Shown: piece after piece, positions 23,201 to 29,396 of the stretch
How positions within the stretch are numbered: the first letter of the stretch is position 1
Layout: every line of letters starts with the position of its first letter
Source: Carposina sasakii
Taxonomy: Eukaryota; Arthropoda; Insecta; Lepidoptera; Carposinidae
Direction of reading: 5' to 3'
Length of the DNA: 64,000 nt
NCBI GenBank assembly: GCA_014607495.2
Contig: CP053170.1
Coordinates: 8,680,001-8,744,000 of the forward strand
The notes under the pieces: generated by a model
Told to the model about the DNA's origin: nothing
What the model saw: only the letters and a program-made list of their open reading frames with translations
Database searches by the model: none
Made by a program: the position numbers and the translations under genes

Positions 23201-24565
23201 ACACGAAAAAATTCTTAAAAATCGGAGTTCAATTACAAACACACGAACGGAAGATTTGTATATCGTAAGATTTGCTGTGGCAAGTAAGAAAGAAGTAAAT
23301 CCTGATGTACCTGCTAGCTTTTGCATTATGTTTCTCCATATATCAAGTCAAAGAGCGTCGCTTAACTTCTACATAGGGTTAGGTTATATGAAATTTTTAA
23401 ATATTCTTCGGGAAAAATGTTTGTGACACGCGTCCACGCGTTAAATCTGATAACTCAACTTTGGGCCTTAATATCTTAGAAACTAGACACTTACCAGGTA
23501 TGCTTTTATGGAGAAAAATGATGTTCGTGATGACGAGGAGAATGCGTAGTATTCGGAAACGTTAACGACAAATAATAACACCCTGTATAAATAGCCTATT
23601 GCAGTCCACTGCTGGACGTAGGCCTCCCCCAGGGTACGCCACAAGGCTACTGCCACAGGGGGATTTTGCCCATAGTCACGATACTATCGATAGTTTTATC
23701 CCATCGATAGTGACCTTTTCCTCAATAGTATTGCTAATTGTCTAGTGGATGACAGAAAACTGTTGCTGCTTTTGCGTTCACGCTTTGTAAAACCCTTCCA
23801 CATCACATCAAGATTACAGCCCCAACATATTTACTAGCTACAACAACCTAATCAAATGTTCATACACAATACTATTGAATCACAGCCTACTATCGACCGC
23901 GCAAACATATCGATAGAATCGATGCTATCGATAGTATCAATTATTATTACAATAGTCATGGCCGATACTATCGATAGTAATTTCGATACGAGTATTGAGC
24001 TTCAATACTATAGTCAAACTATCGATAGTTCGGCAACACTACCGCAGTCTGATTTTTGGACTATGTTGTCAACACTGGAGGCGGTACTGCCCACCTCCCG
24101 CCCCCTGATTACGTAAAAGCAATAGCAAAGCCGAAGCCACGCGATCGCGATAATCTCGAGTGTGTGTGTGTGCTTGGGCGAGGTGCGGGGCGCGGGGCGA
24201 GGTGCGGGGCGCGGGGCGAGGTGCGGGGCGCGGGAGGAGGCCGAGCGCTCGTTGCGCGCACGCACACACTCGAGATTATCGCGATCGCGCGGCTTCGGCT
24301 TTGCTATTGCTTTTACGTAATCAGGGGGCCAGATACTCTTAATCGCCTCCTACTATACCCACGGGCAGGCAGGGGTGGTATACAGCCTAGATTCTAGATC
24401 TAGGTGTTATGCTATGTTATCTATAATTTGTATTTTTATTTAAAAAAAAATGTTTTCTTTCTAGGAGCGGGTGTAGTGGTGCCAGCGGAGACAATTTTAC
24501 TGAATTCAATAGTGTTGCCACATAAACATTTATCTAGGAGTTATAAACATGAAATTATTTTATAA
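5222..24565 (+). CDS. GMPPA: Mannose-1-phosphate guanylyltransferase alpha subunit (GMPPA), nine coding exons, one frameshift
   Basis: Exons: 5222-5261, 5840-6038, 12000-12168, 13904-14112, 15227-15317, 16199-16362, 22187-22307, 22951-23094, 24465-24565. All introns are GT/AG and the phases join correctly, giving about 412 codons (family about 420). The N-terminal nucleotidyltransferase domain starts with [13 protein letters not shown] (residues 9-21) and PKPLFPIAG, the GMPPA form of the GGxGTRLRPLT loop, followed by [10 protein letters not shown] and [16 protein letters not shown]. The C-terminal left-handed beta-helix part has [27 protein letters not shown] and a C-terminus [16 protein letters not shown]. 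From the family, GMPPA is a cytosolic partner of catalytic GMPPB and senses GDP-mannose for feedback inhibition. The coding total is 1238 nt, one short of a multiple of three; the break lies in exon 6 near a six-C run. The start ATG is the first that gives the conserved [11 protein letters not shown]. Identification is firm; whether the frameshift is real is open. Confidence 0.93.
5487..5570 (+). repeat. tRNA-like SINE 3' fragment in GMPPA intron 1
   Basis: GTCGTGGGTTCGATTCCCAC is a tRNA T-arm/B-box, followed by GGGTGAAGAATTTTTTCC and TTCTTTATTAATAATT. The same sequence ends the copies at 51616-51943 and 53379-53705. The A-box half is absent, so it is not a functional tRNA gene. Confidence 0.7.
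5840..6038 (+). CDS. GMPPA: GMPPA exon 2
   Basis: The acceptor TTCCAG|GAACTC completes the G of the loop and continues with [19 protein letters not shown], the sugar-nucleotide binding signature. It continues through [19 protein letters not shown] to the donor AG|GTAATT. The following intron is 5.96 kb and hosts an LTR element and a LINE fragment. Confidence 0.92.
6080..6520 (-). repeat. Dispersed repeat C, split by a MITE and cut by the LTR element
   Basis: Left part GGGGTAGCCAGAACTGCGGG to GTGGGGACAGATC (6090-6155) and right part AGTTACTAGCTTATAGCCTAAG onward (6430-6510) are one repeat C copy opened by the insertion at 6156-6414. Confidence 0.65.
6156..6414. repeat. MITE with CATGGAGAAG termini, copy 1
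   Basis: The left end CATGGAGAAGGTATAAAAGAGG is mirrored by ATTTCTTCTCCATGG on the right. The body GGGACTATGAACTGAGTCGTG and GTAGCTGTAACCACACG is shared with 32117-32396. The TATAAAAGAGG next to the left end is part of the repeat. Confidence 0.65.
6524..7646 (+). repeat. 5' LTR (1123 bp)
   Basis: Contains a TATATAAGC box at about 6899, a CG-rich stretch with a GTCCCGGGGC...GCCCCGGGAC palindrome (about 6979-7003), CTGCATCTACAAC-type degenerate repeats (7170-7330) and an AATAAA at 7549, fitting U3-R-U5. Open frames inside it are repeat-derived and not conserved proteins. Confidence 0.9.
7647..9016 (+). other. LTR element internal region, non-coding with modular repeats
   Basis: After the primer site there are tandem TTTTCTGGACTTTAAGTATAGG units (about 7757-7815), two copies of a GGTCG...TGGTTAGCAACCATTACCAC module (about 8410-8500 and 8580-8660), and three copies of GAGCGGTxGACTACTC..TTAAATAAGCCT (8671, 8731, 8782). 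No gag, protease or RT motif is seen in any frame. Confidence 0.8.
9006..9016 (+). promoter_or_regulatory. Polypurine tract of the LTR element
   Basis: TGTGGGGGAAA lies directly before the 3' LTR, the expected position of the plus-strand primer. Confidence 0.75.
9017..10133 (+). repeat. 3' LTR (1117 bp)
   Basis: Nearly identical to the 5' LTR over the first ~1050 bases, with a few single-base indels and substitutions. After TTTCGTTAGG the last ~55 bases differ strongly (TATATATTTATTAGG versus TGGTTATGATATATATTGAGG) before the shared ACACGACA end. Confidence 0.9.
10138..10375 (-). repeat. Dispersed repeat B: RTE-type LINE tail or SINE
   Basis: Starts GCCTATTGCAGTCCACTGCTGG. On the minus strand its end reads [19 protein letters not shown], the C-terminus of RTE-clade ORF2, so the family is a 5'-truncated RTE LINE or a SINE that borrowed its tail. 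The LTR element interrupts its (TCATCA)n 3' tail. Confidence 0.75.
10713..11400 (+). pseudogene. Non-LTR retrotransposon RT C-terminal fragment
   Basis: Encodes [20 protein letters not shown] and [20 protein letters not shown], the thumb and C-terminal region of Jockey/CR1-like reverse transcriptases. After a frameshift near 11000 it continues as [20 protein letters not shown] and [13 protein letters not shown]. 5'-truncated and broken; a dead copy in GMPPA intron 2. The same tail recurs at 46990-47280. Confidence 0.85.
11401..11999. other. Rest of GMPPA intron 2
   Basis: Contains a repeat C piece (GTAGTATCTCCTTCGTGAGCCCGCAGTTCTGGCTACC, about 11485-11525) and a small CACCCCTAAGGGGT hairpin at 11584. 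No gene. Confidence 0.5.
12000..12168 (+). CDS. GMPPA: GMPPA exon 3
   Basis: The acceptor TTTACAG|A completes an Arg codon. The exon encodes [17 protein letters not shown] and then [17 protein letters not shown], the metal- and nucleotide-binding part of the transferase core. The donor is TTA|GTAAGT, phase 0. Confidence 0.92.
12230..13345 (+). repeat. Dispersed repeat B copy split by a hAT-type element
   Basis: The left half (12230-12376, TGCCGGTGGGTATCGTAAGAG to CTATGGGCAAAAC) and the right half (13251-13345, GGCAAAACCCCCCTATGGC to GGCTGCAATAAGCTGATG) are consecutive parts of repeat B. They are separated by the insertion at 12377-13250. Confidence 0.85.
12377..13250. mobile_element. hAT-type non-autonomous DNA transposon (874 bp)
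   Basis: The terminal inverted repeats are TAGGGTTGCCAACTC and (as complement) TGGGGTTGCCAACCCG. A perfect 8-bp duplication GGCAAAAC flanks it (12369-12376 and 13251-13258), as expected of hAT elements. The interior has GCGAGCGCGAAAATTTTT motifs and no transposase. It lies in GMPPA intron 3, nested in repeat B. Confidence 0.9.
13594..13868. mobile_element. Foldback MITE with perfect 8-bp duplication (275 bp)
   Basis: The arms CATAGAGGAATAAGATG and GTGCTAATGTCATACTAACAG, GTGTCAAGGACTGGAATT are mirrored almost completely. GTAAGGAC flanks both sides (13586-13593 and 13869-13876). The right end is 35 bases before GMPPA exon 4. A shorter copy lies at 40819-41002. Confidence 0.9.
13904..14112 (+). 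CDS. GMPPA: GMPPA exon 4
   Basis: The acceptor TTTCCAG|ATCACA opens a phase-0 exon encoding VHYGCMVV and [20 protein letters not shown], both strongly conserved in GMPPA. The donor is AA|GTAAGT. The acceptor is only about 28 bases downstream of a foldback element with an intact 8-bp duplication. Confidence 0.93.
14113..15226. other. GMPPA intron 4
   Basis: Contains an inverted pair TAATATGATTT...AAAGTCGGCTTTTCAC (about 14240-14270) and GTGAAAAGCCGACTT (about 15077-15091) with GTGTACAGCCGACAAT, GATAATCCCCC..CACCTGA and its complement GGTAGGTGATGCGC around 14345-14390 and 14910-14935. This suggests a large old inverted-repeat element of about 850 bases. No gene. Confidence 0.5.
15227..15317 (+). 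CDS. GMPPA: GMPPA exon 5
   Basis: The short exon encodes [19 protein letters not shown] and [10 protein letters not shown], matching the LEQDVFxxLAGQGxxY region of the family. The acceptor is TTTTACAG|T and the donor CAG|GTGAGA, phase 0. Confidence 0.9.
15384..15742. repeat. ACAGGATG MITE family, copy 1
   Basis: Starts ACAGGATGGTTTTTTTTG and ends AATCATCCTGT. The body includes GCAGAAAAACGCAGTCTATTTACTCAACTTTGGACCC. Eight copies or parts occur in the window in both orientations: here, 23446-23587, 28971-29305, 32716-33094, 36470-36904, 55989-56319, 56957-57338 and 63445-63789. Confidence 0.85.
15764..15838 (+). repeat. LINE 3' tail with (TATTC)n
   Basis: TTCTATTGTCTTGTT...GTGTATGTGTAATTTTTAAATAAAAACTATTCTATTCTATGG ends in a TATTC microsatellite. 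The same tail appears at 21650-21715 and, inverted, at 49654-49826. Confidence 0.6.
15955..16180 (+). pseudogene. RTE LINE C-terminal fragment abutting GMPPA exon 6
   Basis: Encodes [20 protein letters not shown] and, further on, a degraded end [15 protein letters not shown] that corresponds to the [16 protein letters not shown] of RTE ORF2, with a TGACGACGG tail. It ends about 20 bases before the exon 6 acceptor, so much of the sequence before the polypyrimidine tract comes from the LINE. Confidence 0.75.
16199..16362 (+). CDS. GMPPA: GMPPA exon 6, with a one-base frameshift
   Basis: The exon begins [20 protein letters not shown] in the frame set by exon 5. The conserved [17 protein letters not shown] at its end, which joins exon 7 correctly, is read in another frame. 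The switch must occur in about 16274-16310, where a run of six C lies at 16276-16281; one additional base there would join the two parts. Kept in the first frame, the exon runs into a stop after MKLLW. It is either a sequence or assembly error in a homopolymer or a damaging allele. Confidence 0.85.
16894..18177 (+). CDS. LINE ORF1: gag-like nucleic-acid-binding protein
   Basis: This is the Jockey-clade ORF1 product, an RNA chaperone that packages the element RNA. The start at MDRYLIRSD is chosen because the 10 codons before it (from 16864) look like UTR; both are in frame. Counting from 16864, a PRE_C2HC-type region begins [13 protein letters not shown] near residue 160. Three zinc knuckles follow: [14 protein letters not shown] (246-259), [13 protein letters not shown] (265-277) and [15 protein letters not shown] (288-302). 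A basic and proline-rich region and a short leucine-rich C-terminus complete it. The stop overlaps the ORF2 start (ATGTTTAA). Confidence 0.88.
   Translation: MDRYLIRSDSTSSLSSKRLRDDESDEDWQQPKRTASQKHVSVKPSLATSNRFSNLTVEQRKELPEAFKNAVTARKNTHRIPPVIIELQEGWTHNKVKDHVEKFTKNFHLHYKGRNKVAVQCYTTEAHQAVKDGFKVEEIPYHTYTRKDEKMFKVVIKGLPAYFEDTLKEELANMGFDKVTVSKFKGTNPQSFECPLFLVHLPAGTDISKFRLIKYIGNCAVDISRYKPNTNLGTQCFRCQNFGHASRNCNLAPRCVKCTEPHATKDCPKTDRSIPACCCNCKENHPANFTKCTERQKYLEKLRGQQTVKIPSNKPLIHRDPPHNSRGTNVADGRSWAHVAASNQPSAHKLPLPHKDNPVLHQLPQRSIAKAQPNLSSSATGALHDDDTTSEMIHILSTIKSLKQDFIKCETFMDKVILIMSFLGHHV
18170..20974 (+). CDS. LINE ORF2: endonuclease-reverse transcriptase
   Basis: 934 residues without a stop. The N-terminal APE-type endonuclease has YWNADG (Asn13), SETRL (Glu41), GDLNARH (138-144) and SNH (212-214), where the usual SDH has Asn instead of Asp. 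The reverse transcriptase has [30 protein letters not shown] (from 586, motif A), [12 protein letters not shown] (motif B), FADD (672-675, motif C) and KYLGTMLD. No RNase H domain follows. The order fits the Jockey clade. It would nick chromosomal DNA and prime reverse transcription there. The start ATG at 18170 overlaps the ORF1 stop, suggesting reinitiation. Confidence 0.92.
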   Translation: MFNFNELRVLYWNADGIHKKQQELAALAVSDIDVDIIAISETRLTKRLNLRIPGFSCYRMDGRCDGSGQGVAIMVRYDLEHTLVSTPQLKNLEAIGITLTLPSGNIFIYFIYQSPNLSLLTSDVSALMSSGTKVLIVGDLNARHPYWSPGPINTHGRTLYELMLYDELIVFGPSEPTLVHYNGISLPTTPDLVLTKNIFDVILIKTMHALSSNHLPVYTSFAIKTHRKPIVKLNFSKADWKGYRSFLNNHLLLNNHKFRSTNDIDSAISHLQSAIISARDANIPKTILKPWNSSLPRCIKRKIKDKNRMRRKYARETNSCTRKLLYYEFKRLQHETDRALLSHRERLWDLKLRKVDNPCTDLWRIAKGLKCKTFSTIPPVKSPSGPLIVNANDQADILADTFYNNMLLTYNWTSDEQDSVVTSYNSLKDEQLDVSQVKLVRPSEIAKHISSLKVRKSPGPDKISNHLIKRLSRKCIVLLTKIFNACLLSAYFPNQWKTAKVIAVLKPGKDPADPLGYRPISLLPCLGKLFEKILCSRLSLASEHVLIDEQFGFHRAHSTTQQLARVAETVSHHLNMFESTGMFLLDIEKAFDTVWHQALIHKLLSISVPVPLAKIFISYLSERSFEVHINTACSAPRLVPAGVPQGSILGPQLFLLFLNDIPVQARTNLACFADDTASFTSSSDLDLVIDRLQLSLDLLLDFFKKWKLKINASKTEAIMFTRHRSPPNRFLRIEGQTIPWSSSVKYLGTMLDSKLNWTINTQKLKLKGTKALNALSPILNRRSSLSSNTKLSIYSTLIRPCITYACPIWSSTCRTNFNNLQVIQNRALKYAFNTPFLTNLHILHKKIKFPTLYEFIYKLSKKFYLQNNNSNSKNKYIKNLCKTRKNDLKFIDKYHTYKLPHHLFLEHDGCPRTGARASSCRLPVRRGRYSTFIQ
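21640..21715 (+). repeat. LINE 3' tail fragment
   Basis: TTCTATTGTCTTGTTCTATCTTG to GTGTAATTCTCAAATAAAAACTAT is the same tail as at 15764-15838, here without the TATTC run. It lies in GMPPA intron 6 downstream of the intact LINE. Confidence 0.55.
22187..22307 (+). CDS. GMPPA: GMPPA exon 7
   Basis: The exon encodes hexapeptide-repeat beta-helix sequence, [19 protein letters not shown] followed by [17 protein letters not shown]. The acceptor is TTTTTCCAG|ATAGGT and the donor G|GTAAGT, phase 1. The intron upstream is 5.8 kb because of a LINE insertion. Confidence 0.92.
22526..22611. repeat. Half of an ACAGGGTGTAAC foldback MITE
   Basis: TCAAATTTTGTGGATAGGTTC to CCCTTTTTGTTACACCCTGT is the right arm only; the left arm is missing. 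Confidence 0.75.
22951..23094 (+). CDS. GMPPA: GMPPA exon 8
   Basis: The exon encodes [20 protein letters not shown] and then [10 protein letters not shown], a very conserved GMPPA block. The acceptor is ATTCCAG|TGGG and the donor G|GTATGT. Confidence 0.92.
23103..23145. repeat. Dispersed repeat D end fragment in GMPPA intron 8
   Basis: ACTAGTGGACGCCCGCGACTCCGTCCACGTAGACTGCAGAAAAA begins 9 bases after the exon 8 donor. It is the common end of repeat D (25975-26196, 53168-53372, 62983-63272). Confidence 0.6.
23446..23587. repeat. ACAGGATG MITE family, truncated copy
   Basis: Only the half from CTCAACTTTGGGCC to ACACCCTGTA is present, with divergence from other copies. Confidence 0.65.
23681..24042. 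repeat. TATCGATA-rich inserted block
   Basis: Holds five exact TATCGATA octamers and several ATCGAT variants, with ACTATCGATAGTTT near the left end and its mirror near the right. It replaces about 25 bases of repeat B, so it behaves as an inserted element. The octamer equals the Drosophila DREF site. Confidence 0.6.
24100..24329. repeat. GC-rich foldback element with 19-bp tandem repeat
   Basis: About 70-base arms (CCCCCTGATTACGTAAAAGC, AAAGCCGAAGCC, GCGATCGCGATAATCTCGAG) are mirrored with one or two differences. Between them is a 19-bp unit CGAGGTGCGGGGCGCGGGG repeated 2.9 times (24179-24236). The element sits in repeat B in GMPPA intron 8, about 135 bases before exon 9. Confidence 0.85.
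24465..24565 (+). CDS. GMPPA: GMPPA exon 9 and stop codon
   Basis: The acceptor TTTCTAG|GAGCG completes a Gly codon. The exon encodes [20 protein letters not shown] and ends in RSYKHEIIL followed by TAA, the conserved GMPPA C-terminus. No AATAAA was seen in the first 300 bases after the stop. Confidence 0.92.
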
Positions 24566-24904
24566 TGTTCATTTAAAATCAGATTTCTACAACAAAATAG
24601 GACCAAATGTACTAGTGTAAGGCTGAATTTATTTTTCGAAAGTTGTACTAATATTTTACTTTTAAACATAGCTAAGTAAGTTTTTATAACTTTGACGCCA
24701 TTGCTTAGAGTAAGTATATTTATTTATGTATTTTTTTTTGCAAAGCACAATTATATCTACATAAGTACATAAAATATAAGATTTTTTTTATCTTGGTAAT
24801 GCCAAAGTTTTTATTGCGTAAGTACCTAATTGAGGCACAAGTATGGCGTCCCTCAAGATATATCTCGATTTATTTCTTCATACTAATACCTGTCTAAAAA
24901 CAAA
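24566..24904. other. GMPPA 3' UTR and flank
   Basis: AT-rich sequence after the stop codon with no other gene. No canonical AATAAA was found here. Confidence 0.5.
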
Positions 24905-25590
24905 ATGGTAAATCATCATCATCATCATTTACAGCCCCGAGAAGTCCACTGTTGGACATAGGCCTCCCCCAACAACCTCCACTGCGACCGGTCGGAAGCA
25001 GCCTGCATCCAACCGACGCCCGCAACCTTGACCAGGTCATCCGTCCACCTCGCGGGTGGCCTTCCCACGCTGCGCTTGCCGATACGTGGTATCCATTCTA
25101 GAACTTTCCGACTCCCTCGGCCATCAGTTCTTAATAATAATAATAATACCTCATTTCTGATTCGATCACGCAGAGAGATCCCAAGCATAGCTCTCTCCAT
25201 CGCTCGCTGTGCATAAGCATTGTGCTTAGATCCTTCAGCGATTCTGCCATGACCACGATGTCGTCTGCGAACCGAAGGTGAGTGATGTATTCGCCATTGA
25301 TATTGATGCCCAGTTCTTTCCATTCGAGAAGTTTAAAGGCGTCTTCCACAGCATTGGTGAAGAGCTTCGGAGAAATAACATCTCCTTGTCTCACTCCCCT
25401 CTGCAAAGAAATCGGCTCAGTGCTCCGCTCCTGTACTCGTACCGACATGGTGGCATTGCTGTATAAACACTTCAGCACTTCGATATATCGATGGTCAATA
25501 TGGCACCGCTGGAGAGACCGCAACACTGCCCATGTCTCGATCGAATCAAAGGCCTTCTCATAGTCCACGAACGCTTTGGTATGAATGGTA
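24905..25590 (-). pseudogene. RTE-clade LINE fragment
   Basis: Read on the minus strand: VDYEKAFDSIETWAVLRSL (RT motif A), RGVRQGDVISPKLF (motif B), LRFADDIVVMAESL (motif C), then in another frame [38 protein letters not shown] and [11 protein letters not shown]. It ends in (TGA)n at 24905-24925. It is 5'-truncated, frame-broken, and a short ATT repeat (25132-25147) replaces the segment between IRNEV and RTDGRG. Confidence 0.9.
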
Positions 25591-25974
25591 AATATGATGA
25601 ATGATCTGCTGATAGTGTTCTTTGGGTATATTATCAGTACTTGTTCAGCATTTCAGTATTTGCCTGGCTGTCACCTACACCCTGTATTTTAAACATATGA
25701 TACAAATATATCACACAATTTATTTTCGAATCTAATACCAATGTTATTTGTTAGTTATTATTTATTCAGCAACTTAAATATATATATTAGGATTAGCCTC
25801 GCCATCCAGCGGGGCAATGCGGCCAGCCATATTGACCACTTTGCCGGCGGTGGAGGAGTTGCAGGCAATTTTCTACTTCTAAATATGTTTTAGATTTTTA
25901 TGACATTTTAAGCTTTTTATTTCGTTTATTATTATCAACCCAACTATGTAAATTATCAATAAACAAAACTAGAA

Positions 25975-26196
25975 ATCTATATACATAAAATAAAATTGTA
26001 ACGGGTCGATGTTTGTGCACGCTAATATCAGAAACGGTCGGACCGACTCCGATGCAGTTTTCAGGAATATATTGTGACGGGTCCCACTTAACATAAGGAC
26101 TAATTTTTTTCCCGGGAAAATGTTTTTAACCCGGATAATTTTGAAATTTTGTTTTTTCCTGCTGTCCACGCGGACGGAGTCGCGGGCGTCCACTAG
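25975..26196. repeat. Dispersed repeat D copy
   Basis: Runs AAAATTGTAACGGGTCGATG, CACGCTAATATCAGAAACGG, GATGCAGTTTTCAGGAATAT, CCCGGGAAAATGTTTTTA and ends CGGAGTCGCGGGCGTCCACTAGT. The order is shared with 35742-35902, 53168-53372 and 62983-63272. Confidence 0.75.
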
Positions 26197-26345
26197 TCAT
26201 GCATAAAATTATCTGTATATAATGAATAATATCGAATAAATAATTGTTATTTGAATTTAACATGGTGCTTGTCAATAAATTTTATAGCACAATTTTATCT
26301 TTTATTTTATAGGTACTAGTTTATTTTATATTATAACTCCGTTCG

Positions 26346-26938
26346 TAAAAAGCCGACAAGTGCGAGTTGAACTCGCGTGAAGATGGTTCCGTACGATGTT
26401 ACCTATCATGTTTTTTTAAATCTGACAAAAATTTGGTACGCACAATATTGAGTGATTTACCATGTTTTTATTTTAATATCATGGACTTCTTATAGGTTTT
26501 CCTATAATCTATAAGGAGAAAACTAATTTCTGTATTTTTCAATTTTAGGTTCAGTAGTTTCGGAGATAAGGGGGGGGGAATGGTCAATTTTCGTCTATTT
26601 TCTTGAATAACTTGGAAACTATTTATTTTAAAATTACAAAAAAATACATTTAAGATCTTCTCAACAAGACCTTTCATTTGATATGCCACACGATGCAGTT
26701 TTCAGATTTTTTTTTTTCGTTTTTCCCTTCCCCCCAAAAATGACCCCCCAAATACAGATTTCATCTGCTCACGTCACACCTCTGTGTTTGGGTCACAGGA
26801 ATTGATATGTGTACCAAATTTCAACTTAATCGGTCTAATAGATTCGGAAATAATTGACTGTAAGCGACGGACGGACAGACACACGAGTGATCCTATAAGG
26901 GTTCCGTTTTTGTATTCAGACGTACGGAACCCTAAAAA
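26346..26938. repeat. Dispersed repeat ending GGTTCCGT...ACGGAACCCTAAAAA
   Basis: Starts AAAAAGCCGACAAGTGCGAGTTG and GATGGTTCCGTAC, and ends GACGGACGGACAGACACACG, AAGGGTTCCGTTTTTG and GTACGGAACCCTAAAAAG. I recognise this as a very common lepidopteran repeat type. No coding capacity. Confidence 0.65.
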
Positions 26939-27039
26939 GGGATAAAAAGTATCTCTGCATCGCGGTTTATTAGCAGGGTAAGTGTTATTTTTAGAGTTTT
27001 TTTTGTCGAATGAGTAGAACAGCTCCAGAGATACCTATT

Positions 27040-27400
27040 AACAAAATTGATGATGATGAACTCCGACCGTATTTCGGCCAAGGCGACCAATCTCTACGGA
27101 GATTGGCCAGGTACGCAGAAGATATAGTGCACAAGTGTGTGCGCAAACACAGATGCACTCTCTATTCCGTTACTCTCATAGTCTGATGGGACGGAAAGCC
27201 GACACGACCGGAGAGAGATCAGGCGCAGGACCAACAGTTTTACGTGCTTTCCGAGGTACGAGCTAAGTGACAATTTTACAACATTAAAATCTGTACAAGA
27301 AATAAATTCATTGGTACAGGCCCGTGACTGGGATAGAATTTACGCCTCCCTCTTGGAAGGTGCACGTCTTAACCACTGGGCTATCACCACTTTAACAAAA
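27040..27400. repeat. tRNA-like composite repeat
   Basis: GAACTCCGACCGTATTTCGGCC to GCACAAGTGTGTGCG and GCACTCTCTATTCCG form one module. The last 75 bases, read on the minus strand, give CCCAGTGGTTAAGACGTGCA and GTTCtATCCCAGTCACGG, an A-box/B-box pair of a tRNA-derived SINE. Both modules recur at 49905-50262, with the first module inverted. Confidence 0.6.
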
Positions 27401-28500
27401 TTACAATAGGTAGGACTCGGTAGGAGGTAAGAATGTAGGTACCTAAGTGCAGGATAATCTGTCCTTAATTTGCAATTCCTAGATATTTGCAGCATAACTA
27501 ATAGGAATGCTAAATATTTAGGTACCGCCTAGAAAACCGGTTACTCTATACCTACACTGTTTTCGTGTACTTAAGGTAACCAAGTGACAGTGGTGTGCCT
27601 ATTTATAGCAACAGGTACCTACATACATACCGGTTATGGAAATGTTATTCCTTATGGTTATAGCTTCCCATCCTTTGTACCTAGTACTAATTTTCTTTTC
27701 GTTTACCTACATGTATGTATTAGTTTGCAAAATATTTATTTATTTTATTCATAAATGTGTAGTTATGCTTTGCACGCATTAGTGCATCAAGAATTCCCGT
27801 TATTTCTCGTTCCCGAGGAAATTTTCACAGATCCCAGCTTGGTGGACCAATACCGTCTAATGTCACATTTCTATAGCCTTAGTAGGTTTGTCTCGGCTTT
27901 GATGAATCAGTCAAGCAGGATATGTTATCTACTTTATATAGCTAAAGGATGCCCGTGACTTAGTCTTCGTCCGCGTAAAGTCATTTTGTGGTCACACCCG
28001 CTAATTTATAGTCAAGTCCCTTAAAGGACTAGAACTCGGTAATCCCGCCAATTCTCAAAAAGTGTGTCTGTCGGTAAAGCTATAGATCTCCCATTAATAA
28101 TTTTCTAGCTTGAAAATATGCAGTGGATTGAATTGTAGATTACTTGGTTTAAATAGGTACTTATCTACGTAGCTACCTGCTTACGTAGTGCTACAAAAGT
28201 GTCGTGTCAATAAATTGGGGCGAGCTAGAGTAATTATCTGGCTAACGTTAACGTGATTCCCCCTAATTACGGTTGGCACCAATTTTAATACAATAATTAA
28301 GCGCCATATTTATTTATCTTTGAAAAACTAAACTATCATTAACAGTATATTTTAGTTAATAGTGCAGAATACTAGTTTAGTTAGGTTTATTAATAATTAA
28401 TTGCTGTATTTTCAGGTTCAGGGATATGATTCTCGCATCTCTTGACATGTAGGTACATATAATTTATTAGAATAGGTTTTTATTTGAAGATTACCTATAC
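27401..28500. other. Intergenic stretch, no gene recognised
   Basis: Simple AT-rich DNA with GTAGGTACC motifs. A 67-codon open frame at 27755 has no familiar features. Confidence 0.4.
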
Positions 28501-28502
28501 TA

Positions 28503-28675
28503 GTAAAGGGACAAGAGGGTCTTGGTGTTTTGTAGGCGATGGGTTGACCACCTGTCACTACTAACCGAACTTGTACATCTCAACTATACCCTAAAAATTG
28601 GTCAGAAGTGGCACCATGTGGTTCTATCGGCCCTTAGTGCTCTGTTACCCCGTAAGGGATAAAGGCGTGATTTAT
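28503..28675 (+). repeat. Dispersed repeat E copy
   Basis: TAAAGGGACAAGAGGGTCTTGGTGTTTTGTAGGCGATGGG to CCCCGTAAGGGATAAAGGCGTGAT. Other copies: 29997-30215, 38560-38780, 39435-39862, 46550-46785, 49484-49870 and 58770-58995. Confidence 0.75.
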
Positions 28676-28970
28676 GTATGTAGATTTCCTATACACAGAG
28701 ATACATAGGGACATAGAAACCTTACGTAGAAACGAAGAGAGTGAAAATCATAAAAAAATAGAGCCGTGCACCCGTCTCTAACACTCTTCCTATTTGTCCT
28801 TAAATACACATTTATATTATGATTCCTATTACAGGTAGGTAATTTGTTCGCCATTTTATTTTTGAGGTCCCGATTCCCAAATCACTCGACATTATTTCTA
28901 ATCGAATCCCAGAACGTGTAGATATACAAAAACATGAAATAGGGCATCTCGTATTGACTCAAAATACTAT

Positions 28971-29305
28971 ACAGGGTGATTTTTGGTCGTCAACGTTTCC
29001 GAAAACTACGGAATCTCCTCATCATCACGATTATTTTTCTCCATGGAAGCATACCTGGGAAGTGTCTGGTTTACAAAATATTAGGGTCCAAAGTTGAGTA
29101 AATAGACTGCGTTTTTCTGCAAAATGCACATGACGCGCGTAAATACGAAAAATAATTAATATCTGTCTATAAAAAAACTAACATAAACACTAGACACTAT
29201 AAATTTGCATCTCGAATTTAAAATTTTTTTTCAAAAAAAAAATTTTTTTCCCAGCATTGGCATAAACTTACTCAAAACGTACTGGCCACAAAAAAAAAAC
29301 ATATT
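28971..29305. repeat. ACAGGATG MITE family copy
   Basis: ACAGGGTGATTTTTGGTCGTC start and the conserved GCATACCTGGGAAGTGTCTGG; the far end is truncated in an A-rich stretch. Confidence 0.75.
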
Positions 29306-29396
29306 GTAGTAAATCCATAATGTATTGTTAAAAGAGTCACATAATTAAACGACAATAACATCAGATAGGTGACATTCATTAACATTACCAGCAAGC

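Larger units (their letters stand above)
23595..24385 (-). repeat. Dispersed repeat B copy carrying two insertions
   Basis: GCCTATTGCAGTCCACTGCTGGACG starts the copy. It is interrupted at 23681-24042 by a TATCGATA-rich block and at 24100-24329 by a GC-rich foldback, and ends TTAATCGCCTCCTACTATACCCACGGGCAG. Confidence 0.75.

Noticed and set aside
24056..24397. Gly/Arg-rich and Ala/Pro-rich open frames
   Set aside because: They are translations of the GC-rich 19-bp repeat and its hairpin arms.
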